Positions 17,911 through 27,000 of a stretch of 64,000 bases of DNA are shown here, piece after piece. Numbering within the stretch: the stretch's first letter is position 1; each line of letters opens with the position of its first letter. Source of the DNA: Mariniflexile sp. TRM1-10 (GTDB lineage Bacteria > Bacteroidota > Bacteroidia > Flavobacteriales > Flavobacteriaceae); NCBI RefSeq assembly GCF_003425985.1, contig NZ_CP022985.1:2578501-2642500 (forward strand). Direction: 5' to 3'. The position numbers were made by a program, and so were the translations under genes. A model generated the notes under the pieces. The model saw only the letters and a list, made by a program, of their open reading frames with translations, was not told the origin of the DNA and did no database searches.

Positions 17911-17963
17911 AAACATCAATTAGTTCAATCACCAAAGCGATTGATAATTGGTGTTTTTTTTTT
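17911..17963 (+). terminator. Rho-independent terminator after the propeller gene
   Basis: The imperfect stem AAACATCAATTAGTTCAATC / GATTGATAATTGGTGTTT is followed by an unbroken T-run (17953-17963). It lies about 145 bases after the propeller stop. Confidence 0.8.
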
Positions 17964-18010
17964 GTAAGCCTATTTAAGGTCTTTTTGCGAAATTATTTAT
18001 TCTCTTAATT

Positions 18011-18298
18011 ATGGGATTTAATTATTTATTCATTTGGGTAATATATGCATTGGTTTTTGTTTTGGTGTTGTTTGTTATTAAAGCTGTATTTCAAAATAAG
18101 TATTTAAAAAAAACAGCAATTAAAAGCGAGCTAATCTTACAGGAAAATTTATTTCAAGAGAGCAACAAACTAGAAAAAACCAAACAAAAATTGCTGTTGG
18201 TTGAAGATTTGCACCATACACTTTTCAAGCGTTTTTTTAAAATTACAGAAGATATTCTTTTGATGCAACAGTTTATATTTGAAACATACACCAAATAG
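18011..18298 (+). CDS. Small membrane/coiled-coil protein, unknown function
   Basis: A 95-residue protein. One N-terminal membrane helix (LFIWVIYALVFVLVLFVI, about residues 6-25) is followed by a charged helix with coiled-coil character (residues 30-70). The stop codon is only 4 bases before the start of the TPR histidine kinase, so the two are almost certainly cotranscribed. A small single-pass protein next to a sensor kinase could modulate signalling; this is inference from position only. Confidence 0.65.
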   Translation: MGFNYLFIWVIYALVFVLVLFVIKAVFQNKYLKKTAIKSELILQENLFQESNKLEKTKQKLLLVEDLHHTLFKRFFKITEDILLMQQFIFETYTK

Positions 18299-18302
18299 TT
18301 TT

Positions 18303-20252
18303 ATGAAAAGAATCTTTTTTGCAGTCATCTTCTCGATTTGCGGTTTTTATTACAGTTTTGCCCAAAGTCCACAGAAAATTATCGATAGTTTAAAAATTGA
18401 ACTTTCAAAATCACCAAAAGATGAGTTGAAAGCTAAAATTTATGGCGATTTAACTTGGTACTATGGCTCAATTTCAACAGATTCTGCCTTATTTTATGGT
18501 AAAAAAGCAATGGCACTTGCCAAAAAAATAAAGGATTCTGTTTTTTTTGCACAAACTATTAGTGACAATGCCGTTATTTATTATTTAAAGGGTGATTATT
18601 CCACTTCTGAAAAGCTTTTTAGAGAATCTTTGAAAATTAGAACCTTACAAAAAGACTCGGCAGGAATTGCTTCATTACATTTTAAGATTGGAAATATTTA
18701 TGGCAAAAAAGCTCAGTCAGACAGCTCAATGGTTTATTATTTAAAAGCACTTAATTTTTATGAAAAAAAGAAAGCAGATGTTATTGTAAACTCCCTAAAA
18801 AGCAATATAGGAACTATTCACATGGCGTTGAAAAATTATGACAAAGCCTTAGATTATTTTAATGAAAATATTGATTTTTTCGAAAAAAACAACGAATATG
18901 AGTTGCTTGGGAATGTTTTGGTAAATAGAGCGAGTATTTATCTCTATAAAAAGGATACTTTACAGGCAATTTCTGATTTAAAAAAAGGCATAGAAATCTC
19001 AGAAAAAGTTAATTCATATCCAACACTTGGGACGGCATATAATAATCTTGGAACAATTTTTAACGATAAAAAAGACTACCAACAAGCAAAAAAATACATA
19101 CTGAAATCTATTGAAATTAGAGAAAAAGGAAATTTGAAAACCGAATTAGAAAGTTCTAAACTTACCCTGGCAGGTATTTATAATCAGTTAGGTGAATTTA
19201 AAAAATCCAAACCTATTTTATTAGAGAACATAAAAGTATTTAAAAGAGAAAGCGTTACAGATAAGCTTTTATTGGCTTACTTGCAACTTATACCTGTTTA
19301 CGCATATGAATCTAAACCAGATAGTGTTTCGTACTATACCGAGTTATATGTTAAAACCCAAGAAGTAAATGCGCAAGAAACTATGCAAAATATTACTTCT
19401 GAATTGGAAACTAAATACGAAACCGAAAAAAAAGAAAAAGAAATACTATCACAACGTGCCAACATTGCCGAAAAGGAACTTCACATCAATCAAAAGAACA
19501 CTCAAATAATAGGCTTAGGCATTTTAGCAATAGTTGTAGCCATTTTGGGGTATTTGTTTTATAATCAGCAAAAATTAAAAAACCACCAACTTCAAAAAGA
19601 AAGCGAATTAAAAGAAGCTTTAATTAAAATTGAAAATCAGAATAATTTACAAGAACAACGGCTTGCCATTTCAAGAGATTTACACGATAACATTGGCGCA
19701 CAACTAACCTTTATTATTTCATCAATTGATAATTTGAAATATGGTTTTAAAATTACCAATGAAAAACTCACCAGTAAGCTTTCTAGTATAAGTATCTTTA
19801 CCAAAGAAACCATTTATGAATTGCGTGATACCATTTGGGCAATGAATAAAAGCGAAATTTCTTTGGAAGATTTACAAGCACGTATTTCCAACTTCATAGA
19901 AAAAGCCAATATTTCGACTGAACAAACACAATTCAATTTCACTATCGATAGTAGTTTGCCAAACAACCTCACCTTCACTTCTTTTGAAGGCATGAATATT
20001 TATAGAATCATTCAGGAAGCCATCAATAATGCGCTTAAATACGCTAATGCCAATACCATTGACGTGCAATTCATTAAAGAAAATGAACACCTTATGGTTT
20101 CTATTGTTGATGATGGAAAGGGTTTTGATATACTGCAAGTTGAAGATGGTAACGGACTTAATAATATGAAAAAGCGAGCAAGTGAAATAGCTGCAACTTT
20201 AAAGATTTCTAGCGAAGTAAATAAAGGAACAGCAATAGTACTTACGGTTTAA
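18303..20252 (+). CDS. TPR-repeat sensor histidine kinase (HisKA_3 type)
   Basis: A 649-residue kinase; I chose the ATG at 18303 because it opens a clean signal peptide (MKRIFFAVIFSICGFYYSFAQ). Residues 30-370 form a series of TPR helices (GDLTWYYGSISTDSALFYGK, LGTAYNNLGTIFNDKKDYQQ) predicted to be periplasmic. A coiled coil, a membrane helix (IIGLGILAIVVAILGYLFY, about 402-422), a phosphoacceptor helix with ISRDLHDNIGAQ (His at about 460) and a C-terminal ATPase domain (IIQEAINNALKYANA; DDGKGFD) follow. It is followed after 16 bases by its presumed partner, a LuxR-type response regulator. The signal is unknown. Confidence 0.93.
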   Translation: MKRIFFAVIFSICGFYYSFAQSPQKIIDSLKIELSKSPKDELKAKIYGDLTWYYGSISTDSALFYGKKAMALAKKIKDSVFFAQTISDNAVIYYLKGDYSTSEKLFRESLKIRTLQKDSAGIASLHFKIGNIYGKKAQSDSSMVYYLKALNFYEKKKADVIVNSLKSNIGTIHMALKNYDKALDYFNENIDFFEKNNEYELLGNVLVNRASIYLYKKDTLQAISDLKKGIEISEKVNSYPTLGTAYNNLGTIFNDKKDYQQAKKYILKSIEIREKGNLKTELESSKLTLAGIYNQLGEFKKSKPILLENIKVFKRESVTDKLLLAYLQLIPVYAYESKPDSVSYYTELYVKTQEVNAQETMQNITSELETKYETEKKEKEILSQRANIAEKELHINQKNTQIIGLGILAIVVAILGYLFYNQQKLKNHQLQKESELKEALIKIENQNNLQEQRLAISRDLHDNIGAQLTFIISSIDNLKYGFKITNEKLTSKLSSISIFTKETIYELRDTIWAMNKSEISLEDLQARISNFIEKANISTEQTQFNFTIDSSLPNNLTFTSFEGMNIYRIIQEAINNALKYANANTIDVQFIKENEHLMVSIVDDGKGFDILQVEDGNGLNNMKKRASEIAATLKISSEVNKGTAIVLTV

Positions 20253-20268
20253 TAAAAACACCAATGCC

Positions 20269-20919
20269 ATGCAAATTAAAATAGCCATTGTAGATGATAA
20301 CACATTTTTAATTAACGCCGTAAAAGAAAAGTTGTCTTTTTTTGAAGATTTAAGCGTGAAGTTTTCGGCTGCAAATGGTTTCGATTTGTTATGCAAAATC
20401 GAAGATAACCACAATCTCGATTTAATATTAATGGACATTGAGATGCCTGTTTTAAACGGCATAGAAACTACCGAAATTATCAAGAGAAAATACCCGCATA
20501 TCAAAATTATAATGCTCACGGTTTTTGACAATGATGAAAATATTTTTAATGCGATAAAAGCAGGTGCCGATGGGTATTTGCTTAAAGAAATCAATGCAAA
20601 GGATTTACACAATGGCATTGTGGAAACCTTAAATGGTGGCGCCGCAATGAATCCTTCTATCGCTTTAAAAACATTAAAACTGCTTCGAAATCCAATAGAT
20701 TTTAGTTGCAAAAATAATGAAAATGATATCAAGCTATCGGAAAGGGAAATACAAGTGTTAGAACAATTAAGCAAAGGGCTTAGTTATAATATTATTGCCG
20801 ATAACCTTATTTTGTCATCAGGAACCATAAGGAAACATATCGAAAATATATACAAAAAACTACAAGTGCACAATAAGTTGGAAGCGGTAGAAAAGGCTAA
20901 AAAGAATAATTTAATATAA
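20269..20919 (+). CDS. NarL/FixJ-family response regulator
   Basis: A 216-residue cytoplasmic transcription factor. The receiver domain (residues 1-120) shows AIVDDN, the phosphoacceptor Asp in LILMDIEMP, and the switch Lys in YLLKE. The C-terminal LuxR-type helix-turn-helix reads LSEREIQVLEQLSKGLSYN ... GTIRKHIENIYKKL. It is the likely output of the adjacent HisKA_3 kinase, since these two subfamilies are normally partners. Targets are unknown. Confidence 0.94.
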   Translation: MQIKIAIVDDNTFLINAVKEKLSFFEDLSVKFSAANGFDLLCKIEDNHNLDLILMDIEMPVLNGIETTEIIKRKYPHIKIIMLTVFDNDENIFNAIKAGADGYLLKEINAKDLHNGIVETLNGGAAMNPSIALKTLKLLRNPIDFSCKNNENDIKLSEREIQVLEQLSKGLSYNIIADNLILSSGTIRKHIENIYKKLQVHNKLEAVEKAKKNNLI

Positions 20920-20995
20920 CATATTGGTAACTTTTTGTTAATACCAATTAAAAATTTCTGCGTTAATTTCGTACCCGTTAGAATTAGTTAAATTT

Positions 20996-21042
20996 ACATT
21001 AGTTAGGGCTTCTCTGTCGAAGCAAACTAATGTTTTTTTTTT
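20996..21042 (+). terminator. Rho-independent terminator after the two-component operon
   Basis: The outer stem ACATTAGTT / AACTAATGT and inner stem GCTTC / GAAGC are followed by ten T residues. It lies 77 bases after the response regulator stop. Confidence 0.88.
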
Positions 21043-21096
21043 GTCTTAGTTTTATGTATATTCAACCTTTAAAAAGACTAGTAAAATTGCTGAATA

Positions 21097-21849
21097 ATGA
21101 CTGAACCGTACGTAACATTAAACATAAAAAACAACGTTGGCTATATAGAGTTTTTTCACCCGAATAGAAATTCTATGCCCAGTGATGTTTTAATTAAGTT
21201 AAAAGAAACCATTGAAGAAGCGGGAAATAACGAAATTATTAATGTTATTGTATTGCAAAGTGGTGGTGACAGAACGTTTTGTGCCGGTGCTAGTTTTAAT
21301 GAAGTTATGGCGGTTAAAACAGCAGAAGATGGCAAGGTTTTTTTCTCTGGTTTTGCCAATGTTATTAATGCTATGCGAACTTGTCCAAAGCTTATTATTG
21401 GGCGTGTACAAGGAAAAACCGTTGGAGGAGGTGTAGGTTTAGCCGCCGCAACCGATTATTGTTTAGCAACCAAATATGCCTCAATAAGATTAAGTGAATT
21501 AAGTATAGGTATTGGGCCTTTTGTTATAGAGCCAGCCGTAACAAGAAAAATTGGATTAGCGGCCATGTCGCAAATGACGATAGACGCTGAAACGTTTTTT
21601 TCTGCGGAATGGGCAAAAGAAAAAGGCTTATATGCCGATATTTTTGAAACTACCGAGACTTTAGATGGTGCTGTTAAAGAGCTAGCCGAAAAATTAAGCA
21701 CTTACAATCCTGAAGCTTTAAAACAAATGAAGTCGGTTTTTTGGGAAGACACACAGCATTGGGAGACCCTTTTAACCGAACGTGCCGAAATTAGCGGTGC
21801 TTTGGTGTTAAGTAAGTTTACTAAAAACACACTGAAGCGGTTTAGATAG
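21097..21849 (+). CDS. Enoyl-CoA hydratase/isomerase family protein
   Basis: A 250-residue crotonase-fold enzyme. The oxyanion-hole segments are RTFCAGASFNEV (about residues 63-75) and GKTVGGGVGLAAATDYCLAT (about 107-126), followed by SELSIGIGPFVIEPAVTRKIG. It probably hydrates or isomerises an enoyl-CoA in fatty-acid or aromatic-compound breakdown; the exact substrate cannot be read from the sequence. It converges with the aromatic amino acid hydroxylase gene (21 bases between stops), which would fit aromatic catabolism but does not prove it. Confidence 0.9.
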   Translation: MTEPYVTLNIKNNVGYIEFFHPNRNSMPSDVLIKLKETIEEAGNNEIINVIVLQSGGDRTFCAGASFNEVMAVKTAEDGKVFFSGFANVINAMRTCPKLIIGRVQGKTVGGGVGLAAATDYCLATKYASIRLSELSIGIGPFVIEPAVTRKIGLAAMSQMTIDAETFFSAEWAKEKGLYADIFETTETLDGAVKELAEKLSTYNPEALKQMKSVFWEDTQHWETLLTERAEISGALVLSKFTKNTLKRFR

Positions 21850-21870
21850 CTGTTAAATTTGCCAACTACT

Positions 21871-23631
21871 TTACTGCCTTATTGCTTCCTTTTTCACAAT
21901 CCCCAGGCCATCATCAATCAATCGTCCAACTTCAGGTTTGTTTTGTTTTATGGTTTCTAAATGGTTTAAGATAGCTTCACATAGTTTAGCTTCATTACCT
22001 GCAAAAGCCAGTTCGTACAATTCTACAGGTAATAACCAATCGGTAGGATGGTTTTCAATAAGTGCTTCTAAGACTTTAGTTCTGGAAATGGTTTTGTTTT
22101 TGCCTTCACGATAGTCTCTAACTTGTTGGTAAAGCGCTTCTAATTTAATTTGTTTGTTGGATTTTTCAACATGGATGGTTTTAGAGGAAGGCATATGGGT
22201 AATTAAATTGAAACTGTTCAAATCGGCAGGGCCAGAGAAAGCCGAAACAATGTTTTTACCAACCGCCATGTCGTAAATGCCCCATTCAGGTTTAAATAAA
22301 ACAGTGTCACCATGTTTTACCGTACAATTATTAAAACTGATAAGAATTATTTTTCCTTGTAGATTTCTTTTACCTGTTATAATATCTCCAGAAACCGTAA
22401 TGCCACCTTCAAACTCTAAAGTTACCGTGTTTTCTTCGAAAATATTATAAGCACTTAAATCGCGCGGACTCATATCTTCAATCGCTAAATTAATGCCTTT
22501 TAATTTTCCAATAGGCGATCCAAATCCTTTTTTATGGGTGTTTATACCATGACCTACCAGTTCTTTTTCTCTATATGATAAAGCGGTTTCGCCAGTACTT
22601 TGAATATAAATAGGGTTGCCATTATCTTCAATAACATGAGAGAAAACCCCCGAAATTTGAAGGCCGGTACTCAACTCAATGGTTCCCAAAGCTTCCGATT
22701 GAATTAATTTGGTGACGCCAGAAAGTCCTCCTTTCCGCAATGCCATGGTATTGGCAAACGCTTCCAATACCAAACTTAAATGGGCAAAATTTGGTGTAAC
22801 AAAAAGCTGGGGTTGTGGTTTTGTTATGTCGAAATCTTTATAAGTGGCTTCAATAGTATAGGGTAGTTTTTTAACGGCATCGGTCATACACCAAGCGCTT
22901 TCGCCAATAGACGACAATAAACCGGCACCATAAATTTTCGGGTTTTCTAAAGTCCCAATTAAGCCATACTCAACCGTCCACCAATGTAGATTTCTTATAA
23001 GTGCCATTTCACTAGGTTCGCCCATATTATTCTGTAGGTCTTCTACTTTTTTTTCTGCGGAAGCGATATCTGCTTCGTTGGAGTTTGGTGCTTCTTTGAT
23101 GATGGATAAATGTCTAACAGCTTCATATAGCTCGTAATCTTTGGCTGACGAAATAGCTTTACAGCCTATTTCCCCAAAGCGGCGTAAATATTCAGCATAT
23201 TCGGGATTGGCAATAATAGGCGCATGTCCTGCACCTTCGTGAATAATATCGGGAGCAGGCGTGTATTCAATATGTTCTAATTGTCTAATATCGCTCGCAA
23301 TTACTAGTACATTATACGCTTGAAATTCCATAAATGCATTAGGTGGTATAAATCCATCAACCGCCACAGCCGCCCAACCTATATCTTTTAAAATACGGTT
23401 CATGCCATACATGTTGGGAATGCTATCAATAGAAATTCCGGTTAATTTTAAGCCTTCTATATATGATTTGTGTGCCACTTTTTTAAGAAAATCGACATTT
23501 TTACGCATCACATAGCGCCAAACCGCTTGGTCTATTGCCGAATAGTTGGCATAGTTTTGTGGCTTAATAAACTGTAATAAATGTTTAGGTAGGCGATTTA
23601 ATATAGGGTTTGATTCTATGGAACTTTGCAT
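21871..23631 (-). CDS. Aromatic amino acid hydroxylase (phenylalanine 4-monooxygenase-like)
   Basis: A 586-residue non-haem iron, pterin-dependent hydroxylase. The iron-binding motif HEGAGHAPIIANPEYAEY lies at about residues 131-148; the two His and a downstream Glu are the expected ligands. The catalytic core covers roughly residues 60-330, with WWTVEYGLIG and GAGLLSSIGESAW. About 250 further residues follow that are absent from short bacterial PhhA proteins. This long form is the one usual in Bacteroidota. The likely reaction is hydroxylation of phenylalanine to tyrosine. No ACT regulatory domain is visible at the N-terminus. Confidence 0.9.
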   Translation of the reverse strand: MQSSIESNPILNRLPKHLLQFIKPQNYANYSAIDQAVWRYVMRKNVDFLKKVAHKSYIEGLKLTGISIDSIPNMYGMNRILKDIGWAAVAVDGFIPPNAFMEFQAYNVLVIASDIRQLEHIEYTPAPDIIHEGAGHAPIIANPEYAEYLRRFGEIGCKAISSAKDYELYEAVRHLSIIKEAPNSNEADIASAEKKVEDLQNNMGEPSEMALIRNLHWWTVEYGLIGTLENPKIYGAGLLSSIGESAWCMTDAVKKLPYTIEATYKDFDITKPQPQLFVTPNFAHLSLVLEAFANTMALRKGGLSGVTKLIQSEALGTIELSTGLQISGVFSHVIEDNGNPIYIQSTGETALSYREKELVGHGINTHKKGFGSPIGKLKGINLAIEDMSPRDLSAYNIFEENTVTLEFEGGITVSGDIITGKRNLQGKIILISFNNCTVKHGDTVLFKPEWGIYDMAVGKNIVSAFSGPADLNSFNLITHMPSSKTIHVEKSNKQIKLEALYQQVRDYREGKNKTISRTKVLEALIENHPTDWLLPVELYELAFAGNEAKLCEAILNHLETIKQNKPEVGRLIDDGLGIVKKEAIRQ

Positions 23632-23702
23632 AAAACGTTGTGTTAAATGTGTTTTAGTAAAAATACAAATTCTATATAAAATGCTTTTAAAAGTATTGTT
23701 AA

Positions 23703-23738
23703 ATAAAAAAAAGCAACCGTTAAAGCTGCTTTTTTATT
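23703..23738 (-). terminator. Terminator between the DUF4136 gene and the hydroxylase gene
   Basis: Read on the minus strand, an AAAAAGCA / TGCTTTTT stem with an 11-14-base loop is followed by a T-run just after the DUF4136 stop. Confidence 0.65.
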
Positions 23739-23743
23739 CTGTT

Positions 23744-24313
23744 TTATGGTTGTGATCCTGGAGGGTATTTTGCCATAATTTCGGCAACAAATTCTTTAAT
23801 ACGTTCTTCCTTTTTCTCCATGTTTTGGGTTAAGTAGCCTGTGCCCATTCCTTGCCAAACCAATTCTTTCTTGTTGGCATCAATTAAGTCTATAAACAAA
23901 ACGCCTTCTGTTCTGGTAGAAACGCTAGGTTGGTTCCAACCCCAGCCCCAACCTGGTCCGAAGCCTCCGCCCCATGGCCCCCAGCCTCCCCAGCCCCAAG
24001 CACCGTAGCCCCAGTAGTTGTTATAGACATCTACACGTTGGTTCGATTTGGTGAAAAGGCTAATAAGTAAATCGGGATTTTCAGATTTTGTAAAACCTTT
24101 AGCTAATAGTTCAGCTTCAATGGCTCGAAGAATTCTACGTTTATCTAAATCGCTAATTTCAGCTTTGTCTATGCCTGTTTTAAAAAAGGCAAAGGTTTTG
24201 TATGTTGAAAAATTAGCATTCTTATCATAATCGGTTGCAACCCTAACCGAGCTGCATGATGTTACCAGAATTAGCAAAGCTAAAAATGGTAATGTTTTAA
24301 GTAATTTTTTCAT
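23744..24313 (-). CDS. DUF4136 domain lipoprotein
   Basis: A 189-residue lipoprotein with signal peptide and lipobox (LILVTSC, Cys at about residue 20). It starts with the family pattern SVRVATDYDKNANFSTYKTF and ends with KELVWQGMGTGYLTQNMEKK ... VAEIMAKYPP. A Gly/Trp/Tyr-rich insert (about residues 100-130, WGYGAWGWGGWGPW) splits the domain. The function of the family is unknown; it is probably attached to the inner face of the outer membrane. Confidence 0.9.
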   Translation of the reverse strand: MKKLLKTLPFLALLILVTSCSSVRVATDYDKNANFSTYKTFAFFKTGIDKAEISDLDKRRILRAIEAELLAKGFTKSENPDLLISLFTKSNQRVDVYNNYWGYGAWGWGGWGPWGGGFGPGWGWGWNQPSVSTRTEGVLFIDLIDANKKELVWQGMGTGYLTQNMEKKEERIKEFVAEIMAKYPPGSQP

Positions 24314-24404
24314 AGCTGTTTAAAATTTATTAGTTTAAAAATAAATATATTTTTTATTAAATAGCATCAATAATCATACCAAGGGCGTGTAAAATAAGGT
24401 GTCC

Positions 24405-24575
24405 TTATCTTGAGTGTTTTATTCTATTTGTTTTATTATCAAATCCATAGGGGCAATGCCTGCAGCCACTTTCGCAACAATACCCTCTTTTTAATAAGTA
24501 TTGCTCGGTAAAACAGCGATACCCTTCTGGGGTTAGGTAGTAGTCACCTTCTTCAATGGGGATTATTTTTTTCAT
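24405..24575 (-). CDS. DUF5522 domain small Cys-rich protein
   Basis: A 56-residue ORF on the minus strand, shorter than usual ORF cut-offs. The translation has the signature IEEGDYYLTPEGYRCFTEQY followed by LLKRGYCCESGCRHCPYGF, with four Cys in a CCxSGCxxC spacing and an earlier Cys after GYR. This is the DUF5522 pattern, a small conserved protein that probably binds metal; the function is unknown. The start is ATG at 24573-24575 and the stop TAA is at 24405-24407. Confidence 0.88.
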   Translation of the reverse strand: MKKIIPIEEGDYYLTPEGYRCFTEQYLLKRGYCCESGCRHCPYGFDNKTNRIKHSR

Positions 24576-24738
24576 GTATAACAAAGATAATGTTTTTTGG
24601 ACTGATTTTTGAAATAGAAAAAGTTAAGATGAGGTATCATTATTTATTCTAAAAAAACAATATAAAATGCTGTTTAGTTTGTCAGGCTTGTCGAAGTCCT
24701 AATTTAAAAACATCATTGGTAGTTCATATATAAAAAAC

Positions 24739-25089
24739 ATGATTATTATTTCGAAATATTTAGTTCCTAAAGGGTATTTAGGATTTGTTTGTTATCCTTT
24801 TGTGTTTTTAAAATCGAAGGAATTAAAATCTGATTTTGTATTGCTTAATCATGAAAACATTCATTTAAGGCAACAGATTGAAATGCTATTGATTTTTTTC
24901 TATTTGCTTTATATTATTGAGTTTTTAATACGGTTCATTCAATATAAAAATTGGCATATAGCTTATAGAAATATTTCTTTTGAACGTGAAGCTTATGCTA
25001 ACGAAACACATTTAGATTATTTAAAACAGCGGAAATTTTGGAGTTTTTTAAAGTATCTTCGCAGCAATGAATTTCAATTTAGAACATAG
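24739..25089 (+). CDS. Small membrane protein with an HExxH motif
   Basis: A 116-residue protein. An N-terminal hydrophobic segment (YLGFVCYPFVFL) is followed by LLNHENIHLRQQIE, which contains HENIH, an HExxH zinc-protease-like motif. Next comes a membrane helix (MLLIFFYLLYIIEFLI) and then RNISFEREAYANE, whose Glu could be a third metal ligand. This arrangement (HExxH, membrane helix, E-x-EAYANE) resembles integral-membrane metallopeptidases such as the M48/M56 types but is much shorter, and activity is not shown. The 3' end overlaps the next gene by 23 bases, so the two are cotranscribed. Confidence 0.75.
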   Translation: MIIISKYLVPKGYLGFVCYPFVFLKSKELKSDFVLLNHENIHLRQQIEMLLIFFYLLYIIEFLIRFIQYKNWHIAYRNISFEREAYANETHLDYLKQRKFWSFLKYLRSNEFQFRT

Positions 25090-25978
25090 TGTCAACCAGC
25101 AAATAAATATACCTAATAATAGCGGTGTTACGCTGTATATTAAAAGAGAAGATGCCATTCATCCTTTTGTGTCTGGCAACAAGTACCGAAAGCTTAAATA
25201 TAACCTTCTTGAAGCTGAAAAATTAGGCTATAAAACACTGCTAACTTTTGGTGGCGCTTTTTCAAATCATATTGCAGCGGTAGCTTTAGCAGGACAGCTC
25301 ATGGGATTTAAAACCATTGGGGTTATTAGAGGTGATGAGCTAAAAGGTGCTATAAATGATAATACAACCTTACATTTTGCACAACAAAGTGGGATGCAAT
25401 TTGAGTTTGTTTCTAGAGAAGCCTATAGGAAAAAAACATCAGACCTATTTATCAAAAAATTGAAAGCAAATTTTGGTGATTTTTATTTAATTCCAGAAGG
25501 CGGTACCAATGCCTTGGCTATTAAAGGTTGTGAGGAAATTTTAAATGAAGACGATAAGGGTTTCGATTATATATGTTGCGCCGTTGGAACTGGCGGCACT
25601 ATATCTGGACTTATGAATTGTTCAAAACCTAGTCAACAAGTTTTAGGATTTCCAGCGTTAAAAGGCGACTTTTTAACACAAGATATTAGTAAATTTGCAT
25701 TGAAAACCAATTGGGAATTGAAAACCGATTATCATTTTGGAGGTTATGCGAAAATAAACGACAAGTTAATAACGTTTATCAATCAGTTTAAAAAAGAGTA
25801 TAGCATTCCTTTAGATCCCGTTTATACTGGAAAAATGATGTTTGGTATTTTCGATTTGATTGAAAGAGGGTATTTTCCAAAAGAATCAAAAATATTGGCA
25901 ATTCATACAGGTGGTTTACAAGGTATTACTGGAATGAATACTGTTTTGAAAAAGAAGAATTTACCATTAATAGTATAA
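25067..25978 (+). CDS. 1-aminocyclopropane-1-carboxylate deaminase/D-cysteine desulfhydrase family PLP enzyme
   Basis: A 303-residue cytoplasmic enzyme of the tryptophan-synthase-beta fold. The pyridoxal-phosphate lysine lies in SGNKYRKLKYNL (about residues 35-46). Other family motifs are LTFGGAFSNHIAAVA, PEGGTNALAIKGCEE, the phosphate-binding AVGTGGTISGL, and IHTGGLQGI near the end. The family splits into ACC deaminases and D-cysteine desulfhydrases, and I cannot separate the two from sequence alone. It overlaps the preceding HExxH gene and is followed after 4 bases by the glucosaminidase gene. Confidence 0.9.
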   Translation: MNFNLEHSVNQQINIPNNSGVTLYIKREDAIHPFVSGNKYRKLKYNLLEAEKLGYKTLLTFGGAFSNHIAAVALAGQLMGFKTIGVIRGDELKGAINDNTTLHFAQQSGMQFEFVSREAYRKKTSDLFIKKLKANFGDFYLIPEGGTNALAIKGCEEILNEDDKGFDYICCAVGTGGTISGLMNCSKPSQQVLGFPALKGDFLTQDISKFALKTNWELKTDYHFGGYAKINDKLITFINQFKKEYSIPLDPVYTGKMMFGIFDLIERGYFPKESKILAIHTGGLQGITGMNTVLKKKNLPLIV

Positions 25979-25982
25979 TTTA

Positions 25983-26993
25983 ATGAAGAAGATAATAGTT
26001 TTTTGCTTGTTAGCAAGTTTGGTTTTAAGTTGTGGTGCTAAAAAAGTAGCGGTTAAAAGGAAAACTTCAAGTAAACCAAAAACGGAACAAGTTGTAATAA
26101 AAACGACACCTCAAAAAGGTGTTAAAGAGGAAGTCGTTAATGGTGTAGAAGTTAAAATAACATCAACAGATGAATATATAGCCCTTTTTAAACCCATTGC
26201 TCAAGAAGAAATGCGATTATATGGCATACCTGCAAGTATTACTTTGGCACAGGGTATTTTAGAGTCGAATTCAGGGAAAGGTCGACTTGCTGTTGAAGCT
26301 AATAACCATTTTGGGATTAAATGCCACGACTGGACCGGAGATAGGATTTATCATGATGATGATGCTTCACAAGAATGTTTCAGAAAATATAACGATTCCA
26401 AATATTCATATAGGGACCACTCGTTGTTTCTAAAACAGCGTTCCCGCTATGCTGCGTTGTTCAAACTTAAAAAAGAAGATTATAAAGGTTGGGCAAGAGA
26501 ATTGAAAAAAGCAGGATATGCGACCGATAAAAAATACCCAGATAAAATAATAAGCTTGATAAACCGATACAGTTTGTATAAATATGATGAAGAAGTCTTG
26601 GGTGATGTTTATGTCAAATATGAAGAGGAAATAGGCGATTTTTCAATATATTATGTAGAAAAGGGAGACTCGATGTATTCCATTTCCAAAAAGTTCCATA
26701 TTTCTATAAATGAACTTAAAGCGTTGAATGATTTATCAACTACAACACTTAGTATTGGTCAGAAATTAAGAATAAATAAAAATTCAAATAATATTGTAGC
26801 AGTTGGTTCAAATCAAAAAACAGCAGTGAAAGAAGTGGTAGCATATCGTTCCCATATTGTTGAAAAAGGGGAGACCTTATATTCCATTTCAAAACGATAT
26901 AATATGACTGTTTCAGAACTTCAACAAATGAATGGTTTAAACAATACCGCCTTAAATATTGGGCAAGAACTTCAAGTTAAACCAGCAAATTAA
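25983..26993 (+). CDS. LysM-containing glucosaminidase lipoprotein
   Basis: A 336-residue lipoprotein with lipobox LVLSC (Cys at about residue 17) and a Lys-rich linker. A mannosyl-glycoprotein endo-beta-N-acetylglucosaminidase domain (about 60-200) contains [18 protein letters not shown], with the catalytic Glu in LES, and [19 protein letters not shown]. Two C-terminal LysM repeats follow ([19 protein letters not shown] and [19 protein letters not shown]). It should cut the glycan strands of peptidoglycan while anchored at the envelope. It sits between the PLP enzyme (4 bases) and hemL (7 bases) in an apparent operon. Confidence 0.93.
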   Translation: MKKIIVFCLLASLVLSCGAKKVAVKRKTSSKPKTEQVVIKTTPQKGVKEEVVNGVEVKITSTDEYIALFKPIAQEEMRLYGIPASITLAQGILESNSGKGRLAVEANNHFGIKCHDWTGDRIYHDDDASQECFRKYNDSKYSYRDHSLFLKQRSRYAALFKLKKEDYKGWARELKKAGYATDKKYPDKIISLINRYSLYKYDEEVLGDVYVKYEEEIGDFSIYYVEKGDSMYSISKKFHISINELKALNDLSTTTLSIGQKLRINKNSNNIVAVGSNQKTAVKEVVAYRSHIVEKGETLYSISKRYNMTVSELQQMNGLNNTALNIGQELQVKPAN

Positions 26994-27000
26994 AATACAC

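Noticed and set aside
24681..24703. Sequence GTCAGGCTTGTCGAAGTCC as a possible mobile repeat
   Set aside because: It resembles fragments of dispersed flavobacterial intergenic repeats, but no full or second clear copy is present in the window.
26959..27000. Upstream in-frame start for hemL
   Set aside because: It would overlap the glucosaminidase gene by 35 bases and add residues not seen in typical HemL N-termini.
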